Assembly: GCF_945605565.1 (NCBI RefSeq)
Contig: NZ_OX216966.1
Location: forward strand, 627,501-691,500
Direction: 5' to 3'
Length of the DNA stretch: 64,000 nt
Source: Paenibacillus dendritiformis
GTDB lineage: Bacteria > Bacillota > Bacilli > Paenibacillales > Paenibacillaceae
Below the pieces are notes generated by a model, which saw nothing but the letters and a program-made list of their open reading frames with translations, made no database searches and had not been told where the DNA came from. This document shows positions 19,187 to 31,014 of the stretch, piece after piece; the first letter of the stretch is position 1; the number at the start of each line of letters is the position of its first letter. Made by a program: the position numbers and the translations under genes.

Positions 19187-20080
19187 ATGAAGCAAGGAGA
19201 TTTGGTCGTACGCAAGTCCTATGGCGGCGATATTACGTTCCGTGTGGAGATGGTCCATCAAGACAAGGCGATCATCAAAGGCACGGATTACCGTCTGATC
19301 GCCGACTCGCCGATTCATGATCTGGTGAGGGTGCCTGAGTCGACCGTCAAGCGCCGCACACGACAAGCCCACATCAAGATGCTGGAGTCGGTGGAAGCGC
19401 TCGAAGAGAAGAACAGAAGACAATCGGAACGGCAGCAGGCCGAGATTTCAATGGCTGATCCAGTCCATTCATCGGCTTATTTCGAAATGCCCGGCAAGGT
19501 GTTACACTTGGACGGAGATCCGAATTATTTACAGAAAAGCTTGGCGATCTACCGGCAGCTGCGGGTGCCTGCGGAGGGCCATTATGTGTCGGAGGCGAGC
19601 ATGGCAGACGCTCTGTACCGCCTGCTTCCGGTGGTCCAGCCCGACATTGTGGTGTTGACAGGTCATGACGGCGTGCTCAAGCAGCTGAAGCAGCGGGATC
19701 TGTACAATTTGCAAAGCTACAAAAACTCCCAGAACTTCGTCAATGCCGTTCACATTGCCAGACAGTTCGAACGCCATCTCGATCTGATGACGATTGTGGC
19801 GGGTGCATGCCAGTCCCATTTCGAAGCGCTGCTCCAGGCGGGGGCCAACTTCGCCAGCTCTCCGGGGCGGATTATGATTCACGCGCTTGATCCGGTCTAT
19901 GTGGCGGTAAGGGCCTCCTACACCTCGGTCAAAGACACGGTCAAGATCGGGGAAATCTCGCCTCATACGATGTCGGGAATCGATGGGGTCGGCGGAATTG
20001 AGACAAGAGGAAGCTACCGAATCGGCATGCCGAAATGGAAAGATTTATCGAATTTAAAAGTTACACCGTCCGTTATTTGA
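19187..20080 (+). CDS. yabG: Sporulation-specific protease YabG
   Basis: 297-residue YabG family protease, which in Bacillus and Clostridioides processes spore coat proteins and pre-germination factors. An N-terminal region like MKQGDLVVRKSYGGDITFRV with LIADSPIHDLVRV is followed by the protease domain with VLHLDGDPNYLQKSL, PDIVVLTGHDGV and AGACQSHFEALLQAGANFASSP, where the His and Cys may be catalytic. ATG 19187 is preferred over GTG 19175 because AGAGGTG at 19171-19177 would overlap the earlier codon. No sigma-K promoter was identified with confidence. Confidence 0.92.
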   Translation: MKQGDLVVRKSYGGDITFRVEMVHQDKAIIKGTDYRLIADSPIHDLVRVPESTVKRRTRQAHIKMLESVEALEEKNRRQSERQQAEISMADPVHSSAYFEMPGKVLHLDGDPNYLQKSLAIYRQLRVPAEGHYVSEASMADALYRLLPVVQPDIVVLTGHDGVLKQLKQRDLYNLQSYKNSQNFVNAVHIARQFERHLDLMTIVAGACQSHFEALLQAGANFASSPGRIMIHALDPVYVAVRASYTSVKDTVKIGEISPHTMSGIDGVGGIETRGSYRIGMPKWKDLSNLKVTPSVI

Positions 20081-20131
20081 ATAAAAAACGAATTTTTATC
20101 ATATGTTATACACTTTGGGCAAAAAAACACA

Positions 20132-20201
20132 TTGACATTAATTTAAACTTGTTGTTATAATTATTTGTTGATTTGACAAAACCTCTGGAATTGTTTATAA
20201 T
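20132..20201 (+). promoter_or_regulatory. Tandem consensus sigma-A promoters of veg
   Basis: Two perfect sigma-A hexamer pairs lie 40 bp apart. The upstream one is TTGACA (20132-20137), an 18-nt spacer, TATAAT (20156-20161). The downstream one is TTGACA (20173-20178), a 17-nt spacer, TATAAT (20196-20201). The veg promoter of B. subtilis is a classic very strong promoter; doubling it predicts very high transcription. Confidence 0.9.
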
Positions 20202-20227
20202 GGACAAGGAAAGAGGTGGTGGCTGAA

Positions 20228-20503
20228 ATGGCGAGAAACGCGCTGTTTGAAATTCGACGCTGTCTTGAAGCTCATGTAGGGCAGAAGATTATGCTTCGTG
20301 CGAATGGAGGCCGTCGTAAGACAATCGAACGCACGGGCGTGTTAGAAGAGACCTACCCTTCTGTATTTATTGTCAAGTTGGACCAGGATCAGAACGCATT
20401 TAAGCGTGTATCCTACAGCTATGCAGATATATTAACAGATACGGTCGAAGTAACCGTATGCGCCGAAAACGGCGAGATGAAGATTGAATATGTTCGCGGC
20501 TGA
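20228..20503 (+). CDS. veg: Veg protein
   Basis: 91-residue Veg family protein. The core [20 protein letters not shown] and [18 protein letters not shown] is close to B. subtilis Veg, a strongly expressed small protein reported to influence biofilm formation through SinR; the molecular mechanism is unclear. An SH3-like beta fold is expected. ATG 20228 has GAAAGAGGTGG just upstream; the GTG codons at 20216 and 20219 lie inside that site. It is driven by two consensus promoters and closed by a UUCG-loop terminator, so it is monocistronic. Confidence 0.94.
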   Translation: MARNALFEIRRCLEAHVGQKIMLRANGGRRKTIERTGVLEETYPSVFIVKLDQDQNAFKRVSYSYADILTDTVEVTVCAENGEMKIEYVRG

Positions 20504-20514
20504 GCGAACTGGAT

Positions 20515-20541
20515 GGCAGTCCTTCGGGGCTGCCTTTTTGT
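20515..20541 (+). terminator. Terminator after veg
   Basis: Stem GGCAGTCC / GGGCTGCC (one G-T pair) closed by a TTCG tetraloop (20515-20534), then TTTTT. Confidence 0.9.
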
Positions 20542-20682
20542 TATTCCATATTTCGGATCGCCATCGAACGAATAACCGTCCGGCGAACAATCCACATTAT
20601 AGACATACCGCGTGCGCGGGAGCATGCGGCGAATTGCACAATACCCATGAATCCGGAAGGGTTCTTGCGAGGAGGTATGGCG

Positions 20683-20865
20683 ATGGGCCGGAGAAGACGC
20701 AGCAGCTTCATGTCCGAGGAGTTGAAGACGGAGCTGGCCAAAGATCTGGGCTTCTATGACACCGTTCAGGAGTACGGATGGGGTGCCATTCGTGCCAAGG
20801 ACGCCGGAGATATGGTCAAGCGTGCCATTCAACTTGCCGAGCAAGCGGCAGCCAAGAAATCATGA
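20683..20865 (+). CDS. sspF: Small acid-soluble spore protein SspF-type
   Basis: 60-residue alpha/beta-type SASP relative. [18 protein letters not shown] with [21 protein letters not shown] and [11 protein letters not shown] is very close to B. subtilis SspF, made in the forespore under sigma-G and able to coat DNA. The germination-protease site type (E-I/L-A) resembles the AKD region. ATG 20683 is chosen because GAGGAGGT (20669-20676) abuts the earlier ATG 20677. A CATTATA sequence at 20595-20601 could be a sigma-G -10 box, but the nearest GAATA is 20 nt away, longer than usual. The veg-sspF-ispE order is conserved. Confidence 0.93.
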   Translation: MGRRRRSSFMSEELKTELAKDLGFYDTVQEYGWGAIRAKDAGDMVKRAIQLAEQAAAKKS

Positions 20866-20885
20866 TCCTTCCTCTTCATTCCGAG

Positions 20886-20917
20886 CGAGCAGGCGCACTT
20901 CACCTGCTCGTTTTTTT
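20886..20917 (+). terminator. Terminator after sspF
   Basis: Perfect 8-bp stem CGAGCAGG (20886-20893) / CCTGCTCG (20903-20910), then seven T. Confidence 0.9.
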
Positions 20918-21013
20918 GTGACGGCGCGCGCTCCGGCCGGCGCGAATGACTTGGCCAGTAGAGTCTGTTATAATAACCTAAGCGATCCGTAGGATAAAGA
21001 AGGGTGAACGTGA

Positions 21014-21883
21014 GTGAAGGTATACGAGAAAGCGCCGGCCAAAATCAATTTGCTGCTGGACGTGCTGAGAAAGCGCAGCGACGGTTATCACGAAGTAGAG
21101 ATGGTCATGACCATGGTCGATTTGGCGGATCGTCTTGAGATGGAGGAGCTGCCGCGCGACACCATTATCATTTCCAGCCAGGCGGGCTTCATTCCGCTGG
21201 ATGAGAAGAACCTGGCGTTTCAGGCGGCGAAGCTGATTAAGGAACGGTACGAAGTGAAGCAGGGCGTATATATTCACCTGGATAAAAAAATTCCCGTTGC
21301 CGCCGGATTGGCGGGCGGCAGCAGCGACGCGGCGGCGGCGCTGCGGGGGCTGAACCGGCTGTGGCGGCTCGGCATCCCGGATGAGGAGCTGCAAGCGCTC
21401 GGGGCGGAGCTCGGCTCGGACGTGCCCTTCTGCGTCACCGGAGGAACGGCCATCGCGAGCGGGAGAGGAGAGCGGCTACAGCCGATAGCGAACCCGCCGC
21501 AGTGCTGGGTTATTCTGGCCAAGCCGCCGATCAATGTGTCCACCGCGGATATTTACGGCCGCTTGCGCGCGGATAGAATTACGGAGCATCCCTCTCTGGC
21601 TGATATGGTACAGGCCATCGACGGGCATGACTTCTATGGGGTGTGCCGCTCGCTTGGCAATGTGCTGGAGGACGTGACGCTGCCTCTGTATCCCGAGGTG
21701 CAGCAGCTGAAGGATGCAATGGTGAAACTAGGCGCCGACGGCGTCCTGATGTCCGGCAGCGGGCCAACCGTATTCGGGCTCGTGTCGAGGGAGTCGAAGA
21801 TAGCGAGGATTTATAACGGACTGAGAGGCTTCTGCAAGGAAGTGTATGCGGTACGCCTGCTCGGTTCACGGCAGGGGAGCTGA
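21014..21883 (+). CDS. ispE: 4-diphosphocytidyl-2-C-methyl-D-erythritol kinase
   Basis: 289-residue GHMP kinase of the MEP isoprenoid pathway; it phosphorylates the 2-hydroxyl of CDP-methylerythritol. [24 protein letters not shown] at the N-terminus, the GHMP ATP loop [19 protein letters not shown] (about 95-113) with Asp, and the C-terminal [13 protein letters not shown] motif are present. GTG 21014 follows AAGGGTG. The only promoter sign is an extended -10, TGTTATAAT, at 20967-20974, with no good -35. Gene order sspF-ispE-purR is as in B. subtilis. Confidence 0.95.
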   Translation: MKVYEKAPAKINLLLDVLRKRSDGYHEVEMVMTMVDLADRLEMEELPRDTIIISSQAGFIPLDEKNLAFQAAKLIKERYEVKQGVYIHLDKKIPVAAGLAGGSSDAAAALRGLNRLWRLGIPDEELQALGAELGSDVPFCVTGGTAIASGRGERLQPIANPPQCWVILAKPPINVSTADIYGRLRADRITEHPSLADMVQAIDGHDFYGVCRSLGNVLEDVTLPLYPEVQQLKDAMVKLGADGVLMSGSGPTVFGLVSRESKIARIYNGLRGFCKEVYAVRLLGSRQGS

Positions 21884-21947
21884 CGCCGCGGAGCGGGATG
21901 CGCTGGCACGAGCGGGCGCCTTCGGCTCGGCGTGCGGCCCCACCGCC

Positions 21948-22017
21948 TTGACATATTGATAAATTGTTGATAATGGACGTACATTCATGTAATATTTACA
22001 TTATAATATTCGGTTTT
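21948..22017 (+). promoter_or_regulatory. purR promoter region and PurBox-like site
   Basis: TTGACA (21948-21953), a 17-nt spacer and TAATGG (21971-21976) give a plausible sigma-A promoter. The 13-mer AATATTCGGTTTT at 22005-22017 matches the complement of the PurBox consensus (AWWWCCGAACWWT) at 12 of 13 positions. Autoregulation of purR through PurBoxes is known in B. subtilis; only one half-site pair is seen here. Confidence 0.45.
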
Positions 22018-22035
22018 TGTGAGCGAGGAGTCACG

Positions 22036-22869
22036 ATGAAAAAAATGAAGCGCAGCGCCCGCTTGGTTGAAATGACGCAATACCTGATGACGAAGCCCCA
22101 TACGCTCATTCCACTCACGACCTTCGCTGAACGGTATGGTGCGGCCAAATCGTCCATCAGCGAAGATCTGGCGATTATCAAGGAAGTGTTCGAAGAGGAA
22201 GGAACGGGGGAACTGCTTACCCTTGCCGGAGCGGCCGGGGGCGTGAAATTCATGCCCAAATGCGGTCCGGACAAGGCTCTTCCTGTCATCGAGGAATTAT
22301 GCACCGTCATGGAGCAGCCTGACCGCGTGCTGCCCGGCGGTTACTTCTACATTACGGATATACTTGGCCAACCGGCGCTCATGAATGATATCGGGCGCAT
22401 GTTCGCTTCCGCGTTCGCAGGGCGCGAGATCGACGTCGTCATGACTGTAGAGACGAAGGGAATCCCGATCGCCTACGCGACGGCCGCGCATCTCAACCTG
22501 CCGGTGGTGCTGGTGCGCCGGGACCATGTCGTCACGGAAGGATCGGCCGTCAGCATTAATTATGTATCCGGCTCGCATAAGAGCATTCATACGATGACAT
22601 TGGCCCGGCGGGCGTTGAAGGAGCGTTCGCGCGTCTTGATCGTGGACGATTTCATGCGCGCGGGCGGAACGGTTCACGGCATGATCGAGCTGCTGCATGA
22701 GTTCAATGCGATGGTGGCCGGTGTCGGCGTCCTGGTCGAATCTGAAGACGTTTCGAAGGAAGAACGGCTGCTTCACGATTACGTGTCGCTGGTCCGGGTT
22801 GGAACGAAGGACCCAGGCGGTCGTCAGTTGGTTGTTCAGCCGGGCAATTATTTCGATGGAATGAAGTAA
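22036..22869 (+). CDS. purR: Purine operon repressor PurR
   Basis: 277-residue PRPP-sensing repressor of purine genes. An N-terminal winged helix (RRSARLVEMTQYLM-like start, SERYG-AKSSISEDLAII region, about 5-70) is fused to a type I PRTase domain. Its PRPP loop is VLIVDDFMRAGGTVHGM (about 198-214), and TVETKGIPIAYATAAHLNLPVVLVRRD precedes it. In the Bacillus enzyme this fold binds PRPP but does not catalyse. ATG 22036 is 5 nt after GCGAGGAG (ATG 22045 is possible); the longer frame from 21964 runs through the promoter. Followed by copy 3 of the inverted-repeat element. Confidence 0.95.
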   Translation: MKKMKRSARLVEMTQYLMTKPHTLIPLTTFAERYGAAKSSISEDLAIIKEVFEEEGTGELLTLAGAAGGVKFMPKCGPDKALPVIEELCTVMEQPDRVLPGGYFYITDILGQPALMNDIGRMFASAFAGREIDVVMTVETKGIPIAYATAAHLNLPVVLVRRDHVVTEGSAVSINYVSGSHKSIHTMTLARRALKERSRVLIVDDFMRAGGTVHGMIELLHEFNAMVAGVGVLVESEDVSKEERLLHDYVSLVRVGTKDPGGRQLVVQPGNYFDGMK

Positions 22870-22875
22870 GAAGTG

Positions 22876-22932
22876 AGAGGCAGTTCAAAAAGTCCGCTTT
22901 TGATCACGAAGAGAAACAGCCTTTTTGAACAT
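22876..22932 (+). repeat. GTTCAAAAAG inverted-repeat element, copy 3
   Basis: Perfect 10-bp terminal inverted repeat GTTCAAAAAG (22883-22892) / CTTTTTGAAC (22921-22930) around a 28-nt centre. It follows the purR stop and precedes ridA. It can fold as a hairpin and may double as a terminator-like structure, though the T-run is inside the stem. Confidence 0.8.
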
Positions 22933-22965
22933 GCATGACAACATGCATTAAAAGGAGGAAACGCC

Positions 22966-23349
22966 ATGTCTGAAAAAATAGTTCCTGTAGCGACGAAAGA
23001 GGCTCCTGCAGCAATAGGTCCCTATTCGCAAGCGGTGCAATGGGGCAATCTCGTATTTACCTCTGGTCAAATACCGCTGACTGCGGAAGGCCAGCTAGTG
23101 GAGGGCGGCATCGAGGAACAGACGCATCAAGTATTCCGCAATTTGAAGGCCGTGCTGGAGGAGGCAGGAACCTCTTTGGACAAGGTGCTCAAGGCGACCG
23201 TGTTCCTCAAGGATATGAATCAATTCACTCAAATCAACGCCATCTATGAAGCTTATTTCGGATCGCATAAGCCGGCTCGCTCCACCGTTGAAGTGGCGCG
23301 GCTGCCAAAAGATGTGCTTGTCGAAATCGAACTAATCGCTACGATTTAG
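22966..23349 (+). CDS. ridA: RidA family 2-iminobutanoate/2-iminopropanoate deaminase (YabJ)
   Basis: 127-residue trimeric enzyme that hydrolyses reactive enamine/imine products of PLP enzymes. [43 protein letters not shown] and the C-terminal [23 protein letters not shown] signature (with the key Arg) are all present. ATG 22966 has AAAGGAGG 8-9 nt upstream. The purR-yabJ-spoVG order is as in B. subtilis, where yabJ was first linked to purine regulation. Confidence 0.95.
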   Translation: MSEKIVPVATKEAPAAIGPYSQAVQWGNLVFTSGQIPLTAEGQLVEGGIEEQTHQVFRNLKAVLEEAGTSLDKVLKATVFLKDMNQFTQINAIYEAYFGSHKPARSTVEVARLPKDVLVEIELIATI

Positions 23350-23371
23350 ATCGAAGCATGTCGAAACGGCT

Positions 23372-23407
23372 AAAGAGCGTTAAAAATTTCAAAAAAAAGC
23401 GCTTTTT
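23372..23407 (+). terminator. Possible terminator after ridA
   Basis: AAAGAGCG (23372-23379) can pair with CGCTTTTT (23400-23407) with one G-T pair and a 20-nt AT-rich loop. It is weak, but lies between ridA and the spoVG promoter. Confidence 0.4.
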
Positions 23408-23420
23408 GTGGCAAAATTAA

Positions 23421-23447
23421 GAAGGATTTTAGTTGCGCGTGTGGAAT
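23421..23447 (+). promoter_or_regulatory. Sigma-H promoter of spoVG
   Basis: GAAGGATTT (23421-23429) matches the sigma-H -35 consensus RnAGGAwWW, and GTGGAAT (23441-23447) matches the -10 RnnGAAT, with an 11-nt spacer. The predicted start is about 30 nt before the spoVG start codon. The spoVG promoter is the classic sigma-H promoter of B. subtilis, also repressed by AbrB. Confidence 0.88.
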
Positions 23448-23486
23448 TATACACCAAGTCTTGATGGAAAAAGGTGGTGAACACAC

Positions 23487-23771
23487 GTGCAAATTACTGA
23501 TGTAAGACTCCGCCGCGTCAACACAGAGGGGAGAATGAAAGCAATCGCTTCCATTACGATTGATAATGAGTTTGTCGTTCACGACATTCGCGTTATCGAT
23601 GGTAACAACGGCATGTTCGTTGCCATGCCAAGCAAACGGACGCCGGACGGCGAATTCCGCGATATTGCGCATCCAATTTCATCTGCAACACGCGAGAAAA
23701 TTCAAGCTGCGGTACTGTCTGAATACGAGCGTGCGGCGACGGAAGAGGAAGTTATTGAAGAAGGCGCGTAA
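23487..23771 (+). CDS. spoVG: Septation and RNA-binding regulator SpoVG
   Basis: 94-residue Spo[40 protein letters not shown] and [23 protein letters not shown] are nearly invariant in the family. It is a small dimeric protein that binds DNA and RNA and affects septation, cortex formation and virulence genes in different Firmicutes. The start is GTG 23487, after AAAGGTGGTGA. Its own sigma-H promoter and terminator make it monocistronic. Confidence 0.96.
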   Translation: MQITDVRLRRVNTEGRMKAIASITIDNEFVVHDIRVIDGNNGMFVAMPSKRTPDGEFRDIAHPISSATREKIQAAVLSEYERAATEEEVIEEGA

Positions 23772-23800
23772 GCGTCTGGGTAATTATGGGGTTGCAAAGA

Positions 23801-23836
23801 AAGAGAGCCAATCATAGGGGGCTCTCTTTTCTTTTT
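23801..23836 (+). terminator. Terminator after spoVG
   Basis: Perfect 9-bp stem AAGAGAGCC (23801-23809) / GGCTCTCTT (23820-23828), then TTCTTTTTG. Confidence 0.88.
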
Positions 23837-23894
23837 GTTCATAATGAGATATATTCTTCTATGGAATCAAAGGGAGAGCAGGAGGTTGGACACT

Positions 23895-25289
23895 TTGAAA
23901 AGAATAGCCATTGTGCTTGCCGCCGGACAAGGCAAACGCATGAAGTCTAAGCTCTATAAAGTGCTTCATCCGGTGTGCGGCAAACCGATGGTGGGCCATG
24001 TACTCGATGCGGTGGAGCAGGTGCGCTGCGAACGCACTGTTGTCATTGTGGGGCATGGCGCCGAGGCGGTTCAAAGCTATCTGGGCGAACGGGCAGAGTT
24101 CGCGCTTCAAGCCGAGCAGCTTGGCACAGGACATGCCGTGAAGCAAGCCAAGGCGCTTCTGGACGGAGAGAAGGGAACGACTCTCGTCATTTGCGGTGAC
24201 ACTCCGCTAGTCACTTCCGAGACGCTTGCGCAGCTTATGGAGCTTCATGAAGGCGCACAAGCGTCGGCAACGATTTTGACGGCTGAACTGGATCAGCCGG
24301 CCGGATACGGCCGCGTGGTCCGCGGAACAGACGGTTCGGTCATGAAAATTGTTGAGCAGAAGGACTGCACGCCGGAAGAACAGCGCATCCGGGAGATTAA
24401 CACGGGCACGTATTGCTTCGACAATGAGAAGCTGTTCGCTGCATTGGAGCAGATTACGAACCAGAACGCTCAGCAGGAATATTATTTGACTGACGTTATC
24501 GGTATTTTGAAATCGCAGGGGGAGATCGTGCAGGCGTACTGTACGGCCGACGAAGCCGAGTCCATTGGCGTCAACGATCGGTGTGCCCTCGCCGAGGCCG
24601 AACGGCTGATGCGGGAACGGATCAATAAGCGCCATATGGTGAATGGCGTGACGATTACGGATCCGGCGCAGACCTATATCGAAGCGGACGTCCGGATTGG
24701 CGCGGATACCGTCATTGAACCCGGCACGACGCTGCGGGGCAGTACGGTCATCGGGGAAGATTGCGTCATCGGCCCGAATAGCGATGTGACCGATTCGGTT
24801 ATCCTTAATCGCGTGCACATCAAGCAATCGGTCCTGCAGGAGGCGGCCGTCGGCAGCGGCAGCTGCATCGGGCCATTTGCATACTTGCGTCCCGGCGCCA
24901 AGCTGGGAGAGGACGTGAAGGTCGGCGATTTCGTAGAGATTAAGAATGCTTCTCTGGATGATCATGCCAAAGTATCGCATTTAAGCTATATAGGGGATGC
25001 GAAGGTAGGGAAGAATGTCAATATCGGTTGCGGCGCGATTACCGTCAACTATGACGGACATAATAAATCCGTTACCGAGATCGGAGACGACGCGTTCATT
25101 GGCAGCAACGTCAATCTGATCGCCCCGGTCAAGGTTGGGGATGGAGCATATGTCGTCGCCGGTTCAACCATTACGCATGATATCCCTGCCGGCGATCTCG
25201 CCATTGCCCGTGAGCGGCAGACGAATAAGCCGGGTTACGCGGACAAGATTCGTGCCCGCGCTAAGGCAAAAAAAGAACGGAACTCCTAA
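23895..25289 (+). CDS. glmU: Bifunctional UDP-GlcNAc pyrophosphorylase / glucosamine-1-phosphate acetyltransferase
   Basis: 464-residue enzyme that makes UDP-GlcNAc for peptidoglycan. The N-terminal uridyltransferase domain starts with [20 protein letters not shown] (GlmU signature loop) and includes [12 protein letters not shown] and CGDTPL. From about residue 255 a left-handed beta-helix of hexapeptide repeats forms the acetyltransferase, with the [20 protein letters not shown] and NYDGHNK motifs. TTG 23895 is chosen because AGGAGG (23880-23885) lies 9 nt upstream; the longer frame from 23835 overlaps the spoVG terminator. The glmU-prs pairing is conserved. Confidence 0.96.
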   Translation: MKRIAIVLAAGQGKRMKSKLYKVLHPVCGKPMVGHVLDAVEQVRCERTVVIVGHGAEAVQSYLGERAEFALQAEQLGTGHAVKQAKALLDGEKGTTLVICGDTPLVTSETLAQLMELHEGAQASATILTAELDQPAGYGRVVRGTDGSVMKIVEQKDCTPEEQRIREINTGTYCFDNEKLFAALEQITNQNAQQEYYLTDVIGILKSQGEIVQAYCTADEAESIGVNDRCALAEAERLMRERINKRHMVNGVTITDPAQTYIEADVRIGADTVIEPGTTLRGSTVIGEDCVIGPNSDVTDSVILNRVHIKQSVLQEAAVGSGSCIGPFAYLRPGAKLGEDVKVGDFVEIKNASLDDHAKVSHLSYIGDAKVGKNVNIGCGAITVNYDGHNKSVTEIGDDAFIGSNVNLIAPVKVGDGAYVVAGSTITHDIPAGDLAIARERQTNKPGYADKIRARAKAKKERNS

Positions 25290-25415
25290 TGATAACAGTT
25301 GCATTAAGCTCCCGTAAAGGGTAGCATTAAGTTGATAGACTTGAACGCGCATTGCCATTAACGGAAATGTAGAACTTCAATGAACAAGAACCGGCACGGA
25401 GGGTTATTCAAAATC

Positions 25416-26369
25416 ATGACGTATTGTGATTCCAAGTTGAAAATATTCACTTGCAACTCCAATCCAAAATTGGCGCATCAAATCGCCGAGTACATCGGCA
25501 TTCCTATGGGGGATGCCGTGACGACGAGCTTCAGCGACGGCGAGATTCAGATCAAGCTCTCCGAGAGCGTTCGCGGCTGCGACGTCTATGTCGTACAATC
25601 GACATGCGATCCGGTGAACGACAGTCTGATGGAACTGCTTGTCATGGTCGACGCACTCAAGCGCGCGTCCGCCAAGAGCATTAATGTCGTCATTCCTTAT
25701 TACGGCTATGCGAGACAAGATCGCAAGGCCCGTTCCCGCGATCCGATTACAGCGAAGCTGGTAGCCAATCTGATTGAGACGGCAGGCGCACACCGCGTCA
25801 TTACGATGGATTTGCACGCAACACAGATTCAAGGATTTTTCGATATCCCGGTGGACCATTTGCTGGGAGTGCCTATTCTGGCCCAATACTTCCGCTCCAA
25901 GCAGCTGGAAAATATTGTGGTCGTATCGCCGGATCATGGCGGCGTCGTACGCGCCCGCAAGCTGGCCGACTTCCTGAATGCGCCGCTGGCGATTATCGAT
26001 AAGCGCCGTCCAGAGCCGAATGTGAGCGAGGTCATGAACATTATCGGCGATATCAAAGGCAAGACCGCGATCATCATCGATGACATCATCGATACGGCGG
26101 GCACGATCGTGCTCGGTGCCAACGCGTTGGTGAAGGCGGGCGTGAAGGATGTGTATGCTTGCTGTACACACCCGGTCCTGTCCGGTCCAGCGATGGAACG
26201 ATTGGAGAATTCGCCATTCAAAGAAGTGATTGTGACGGATACGATTCCAATCAAGCATGAGAATCCTTCCAGCAAATTGCAAGTGCTGTCGGTTGCTCCG
26301 TTAATGGGTGAAGCCATTATTCGCGTTCATGAAGAATTGTCCATCAGCAAGCTGTTCGAGATTGAATAA
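25416..26369 (+). CDS. prs: Ribose-phosphate pyrophosphokinase
   Basis: 317-residue PRPP synthetase, which transfers pyrophosphate from ATP to ribose-5-phosphate. [45 protein letters not shown], the metal-binding [18 protein letters not shown] and the PRPP loop [14 protein letters not shown] are all intact. ATG 25416 gives the normal family start; GGAGGG lies 12 nt upstream, a rather long spacing, and an in-frame ATG at 25380 is less likely. The product feeds purine, pyrimidine, NAD and histidine synthesis, and PRPP is the effector of PurR encoded nearby. Confidence 0.95.
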   Translation: MTYCDSKLKIFTCNSNPKLAHQIAEYIGIPMGDAVTTSFSDGEIQIKLSESVRGCDVYVVQSTCDPVNDSLMELLVMVDALKRASAKSINVVIPYYGYARQDRKARSRDPITAKLVANLIETAGAHRVITMDLHATQIQGFFDIPVDHLLGVPILAQYFRSKQLENIVVVSPDHGGVVRARKLADFLNAPLAIIDKRRPEPNVSEVMNIIGDIKGKTAIIIDDIIDTAGTIVLGANALVKAGVKDVYACCTHPVLSGPAMERLENSPFKEVIVTDTIPIKHENPSSKLQVLSVAPLMGEAIIRVHEELSISKLFEIE

Positions 26370-26429
26370 GAACAGCGTTCGCGTATGTCGCAACGTTACT
26401 TGGGGAAATAATCACAAGTAGTCTGAATA

Positions 26430-26474
26430 GTAAGGGTTACGTCTTTGACCATCGGTCAGAGAAGTAACCCTTAT
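26430..26474 (+). other. Near-perfect 20-bp hairpin between prs and pth
   Basis: AAGGGTTAC (26432-26440) pairs with GTAACCCTT (26464-26472), and inside it TCTTTGACC (26442-26450) pairs with GGTCAGAGA (26454-26462) around a 3-nt loop; only one mismatch interrupts the stem, which extends one or two pairs outward. No T-tract follows on either strand, so it is not a canonical terminator. B. subtilis has the ctc gene at this position; it is absent here. Confidence 0.75.
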
Positions 26475-26499
26475 CGGCATTGATAAAGGAGGAGCCGTC

Positions 26500-27060
26500 T
26501 TGAAATGGATTGTAGGGCTCGGGAACCCGGGCATGCAGTACGCGTCCACCCGCCACAATATCGGCTTCATGGCGGTAGACAGGCTGGCGGAGCGCCATCA
26601 GATTCAGGTGCGCGACAGCAAATGCAAAGCCCTGGTTGGCGAAGGGCGCGTCGGCACGGAGAAAATCGTGCTCATTAAGCCGATGACCTATATGAATCTA
26701 TCAGGCGAAGCGGTACGAGCCTATATGGATTATTACAAGGCCGATCCGGCAGACTTGATCGTATTGTATGATGATATGGATACCGAGCTCGGCAAGGTCC
26801 GCCTGCGGTATCAAGGAAGCTCCGGCGGGCACAACGGCATCAAGTCGCTGATTCAGCATTTGGGCACGCAGACGTTCAACCGGGTGCGCATGGGCATCTC
26901 CCGTCCGCAGCCGGGACGCGAGATCGTGGATTACGTCCTGTCGCCCTTCGCCAAGGCCGAGCGCGACAAGCTGGAGGAGGCCATTGACAAAACCTGCGAT
27001 GCGGTCGAATTCGCGCTGACCCATCCTTTTGATCAGACCATGGCCAAATTTAACGGGTAA
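26500..27060 (+). CDS. pth: Peptidyl-tRNA hydrolase
   Basis: 186-residue enzyme (SpoVC in B. subtilis) that recycles peptidyl-tRNA. The signature GLGNPGMQYASTRHNIGFMAVD contains the catalytic His, KPMTYMNLSGEAV and LYDDMDTELGKVRLR carry the substrate-binding Asn and Asp, and GSSGGHNGIKS is the second signature. TTG 26500 follows AAAGGAGGAG. Downstream fin and mfd keep the B. subtilis order. Confidence 0.95.
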   Translation: MKWIVGLGNPGMQYASTRHNIGFMAVDRLAERHQIQVRDSKCKALVGEGRVGTEKIVLIKPMTYMNLSGEAVRAYMDYYKADPADLIVLYDDMDTELGKVRLRYQGSSGGHNGIKSLIQHLGTQTFNRVRMGISRPQPGREIVDYVLSPFAKAERDKLEEAIDKTCDAVEFALTHPFDQTMAKFNG

Positions 27061-27133
27061 CCGGCTAAATCGGCCCTATCCGGGACATACTGAGTAACTG
27101 AATCGGTATAATCTCGCGATAGGGGGCATATAC

Positions 27134-27364
27134 ATGTCTGTGAATTATGTCTGCAAACATTGTCATACGTTAATCGGGCGCGTCGAAGGGAGCGAGATCG
27201 ACGAGACGAGACTCGGCTTTCATCTGCTGACTGAGGCAGAGCGCCATGAATATATTAAGGTTCATACCAATGGAGACGTAACGGTGCGAATGACTTGCGA
27301 TTTTTGTACAGAAGCGATCCAGATGCACCCCGAATTGTCCTTGCTGTCATCGCCTTTGCAATGA
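27134..27364 (+). CDS. fin: Anti-sigma-F factor Fin (YabK)
   Basis: 76-residue zinc protein with an N-terminal CKHC and a C-terminal CDFC pair, plus the RVEGSEIDETRLGFHLLT stretch typical of Fin. Fin, made early in the forespore, antagonises sigma-F and helps the switch to sigma-G. Together with Gin (5143) the window encodes both forespore anti-sigma factors. ATG 27134 follows AGGGGG by 7 nt. A TATAAT-containing stretch lies at 27107-27112; no convincing sigma-F promoter was found. Confidence 0.9.
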   Translation: MSVNYVCKHCHTLIGRVEGSEIDETRLGFHLLTEAERHEYIKVHTNGDVTVRMTCDFCTEAIQMHPELSLLSSPLQ

Positions 27365-27483
27365 CAGCTTGTTGCATGCGGACATACGTCAGCCTTGGCT
27401 TGCCGCCGAGGCTTATTTTGGATGGACCGAATACTATAACCCTGAAAATATGATTACGCGGGTAAGAAAGAGAGGCCTGTCCT

Positions 27484-31000
<3,517 letters not shown>

Positions 31001-31014
<14 letters not shown>

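Noticed and set aside
20570..20601. Sigma-G promoter for sspF (GAATA and CATTATA)
   Set aside because: The -10 is good, but the spacer is 20 nt instead of about 17-18, so only the -10 was mentioned in the sspF entry.
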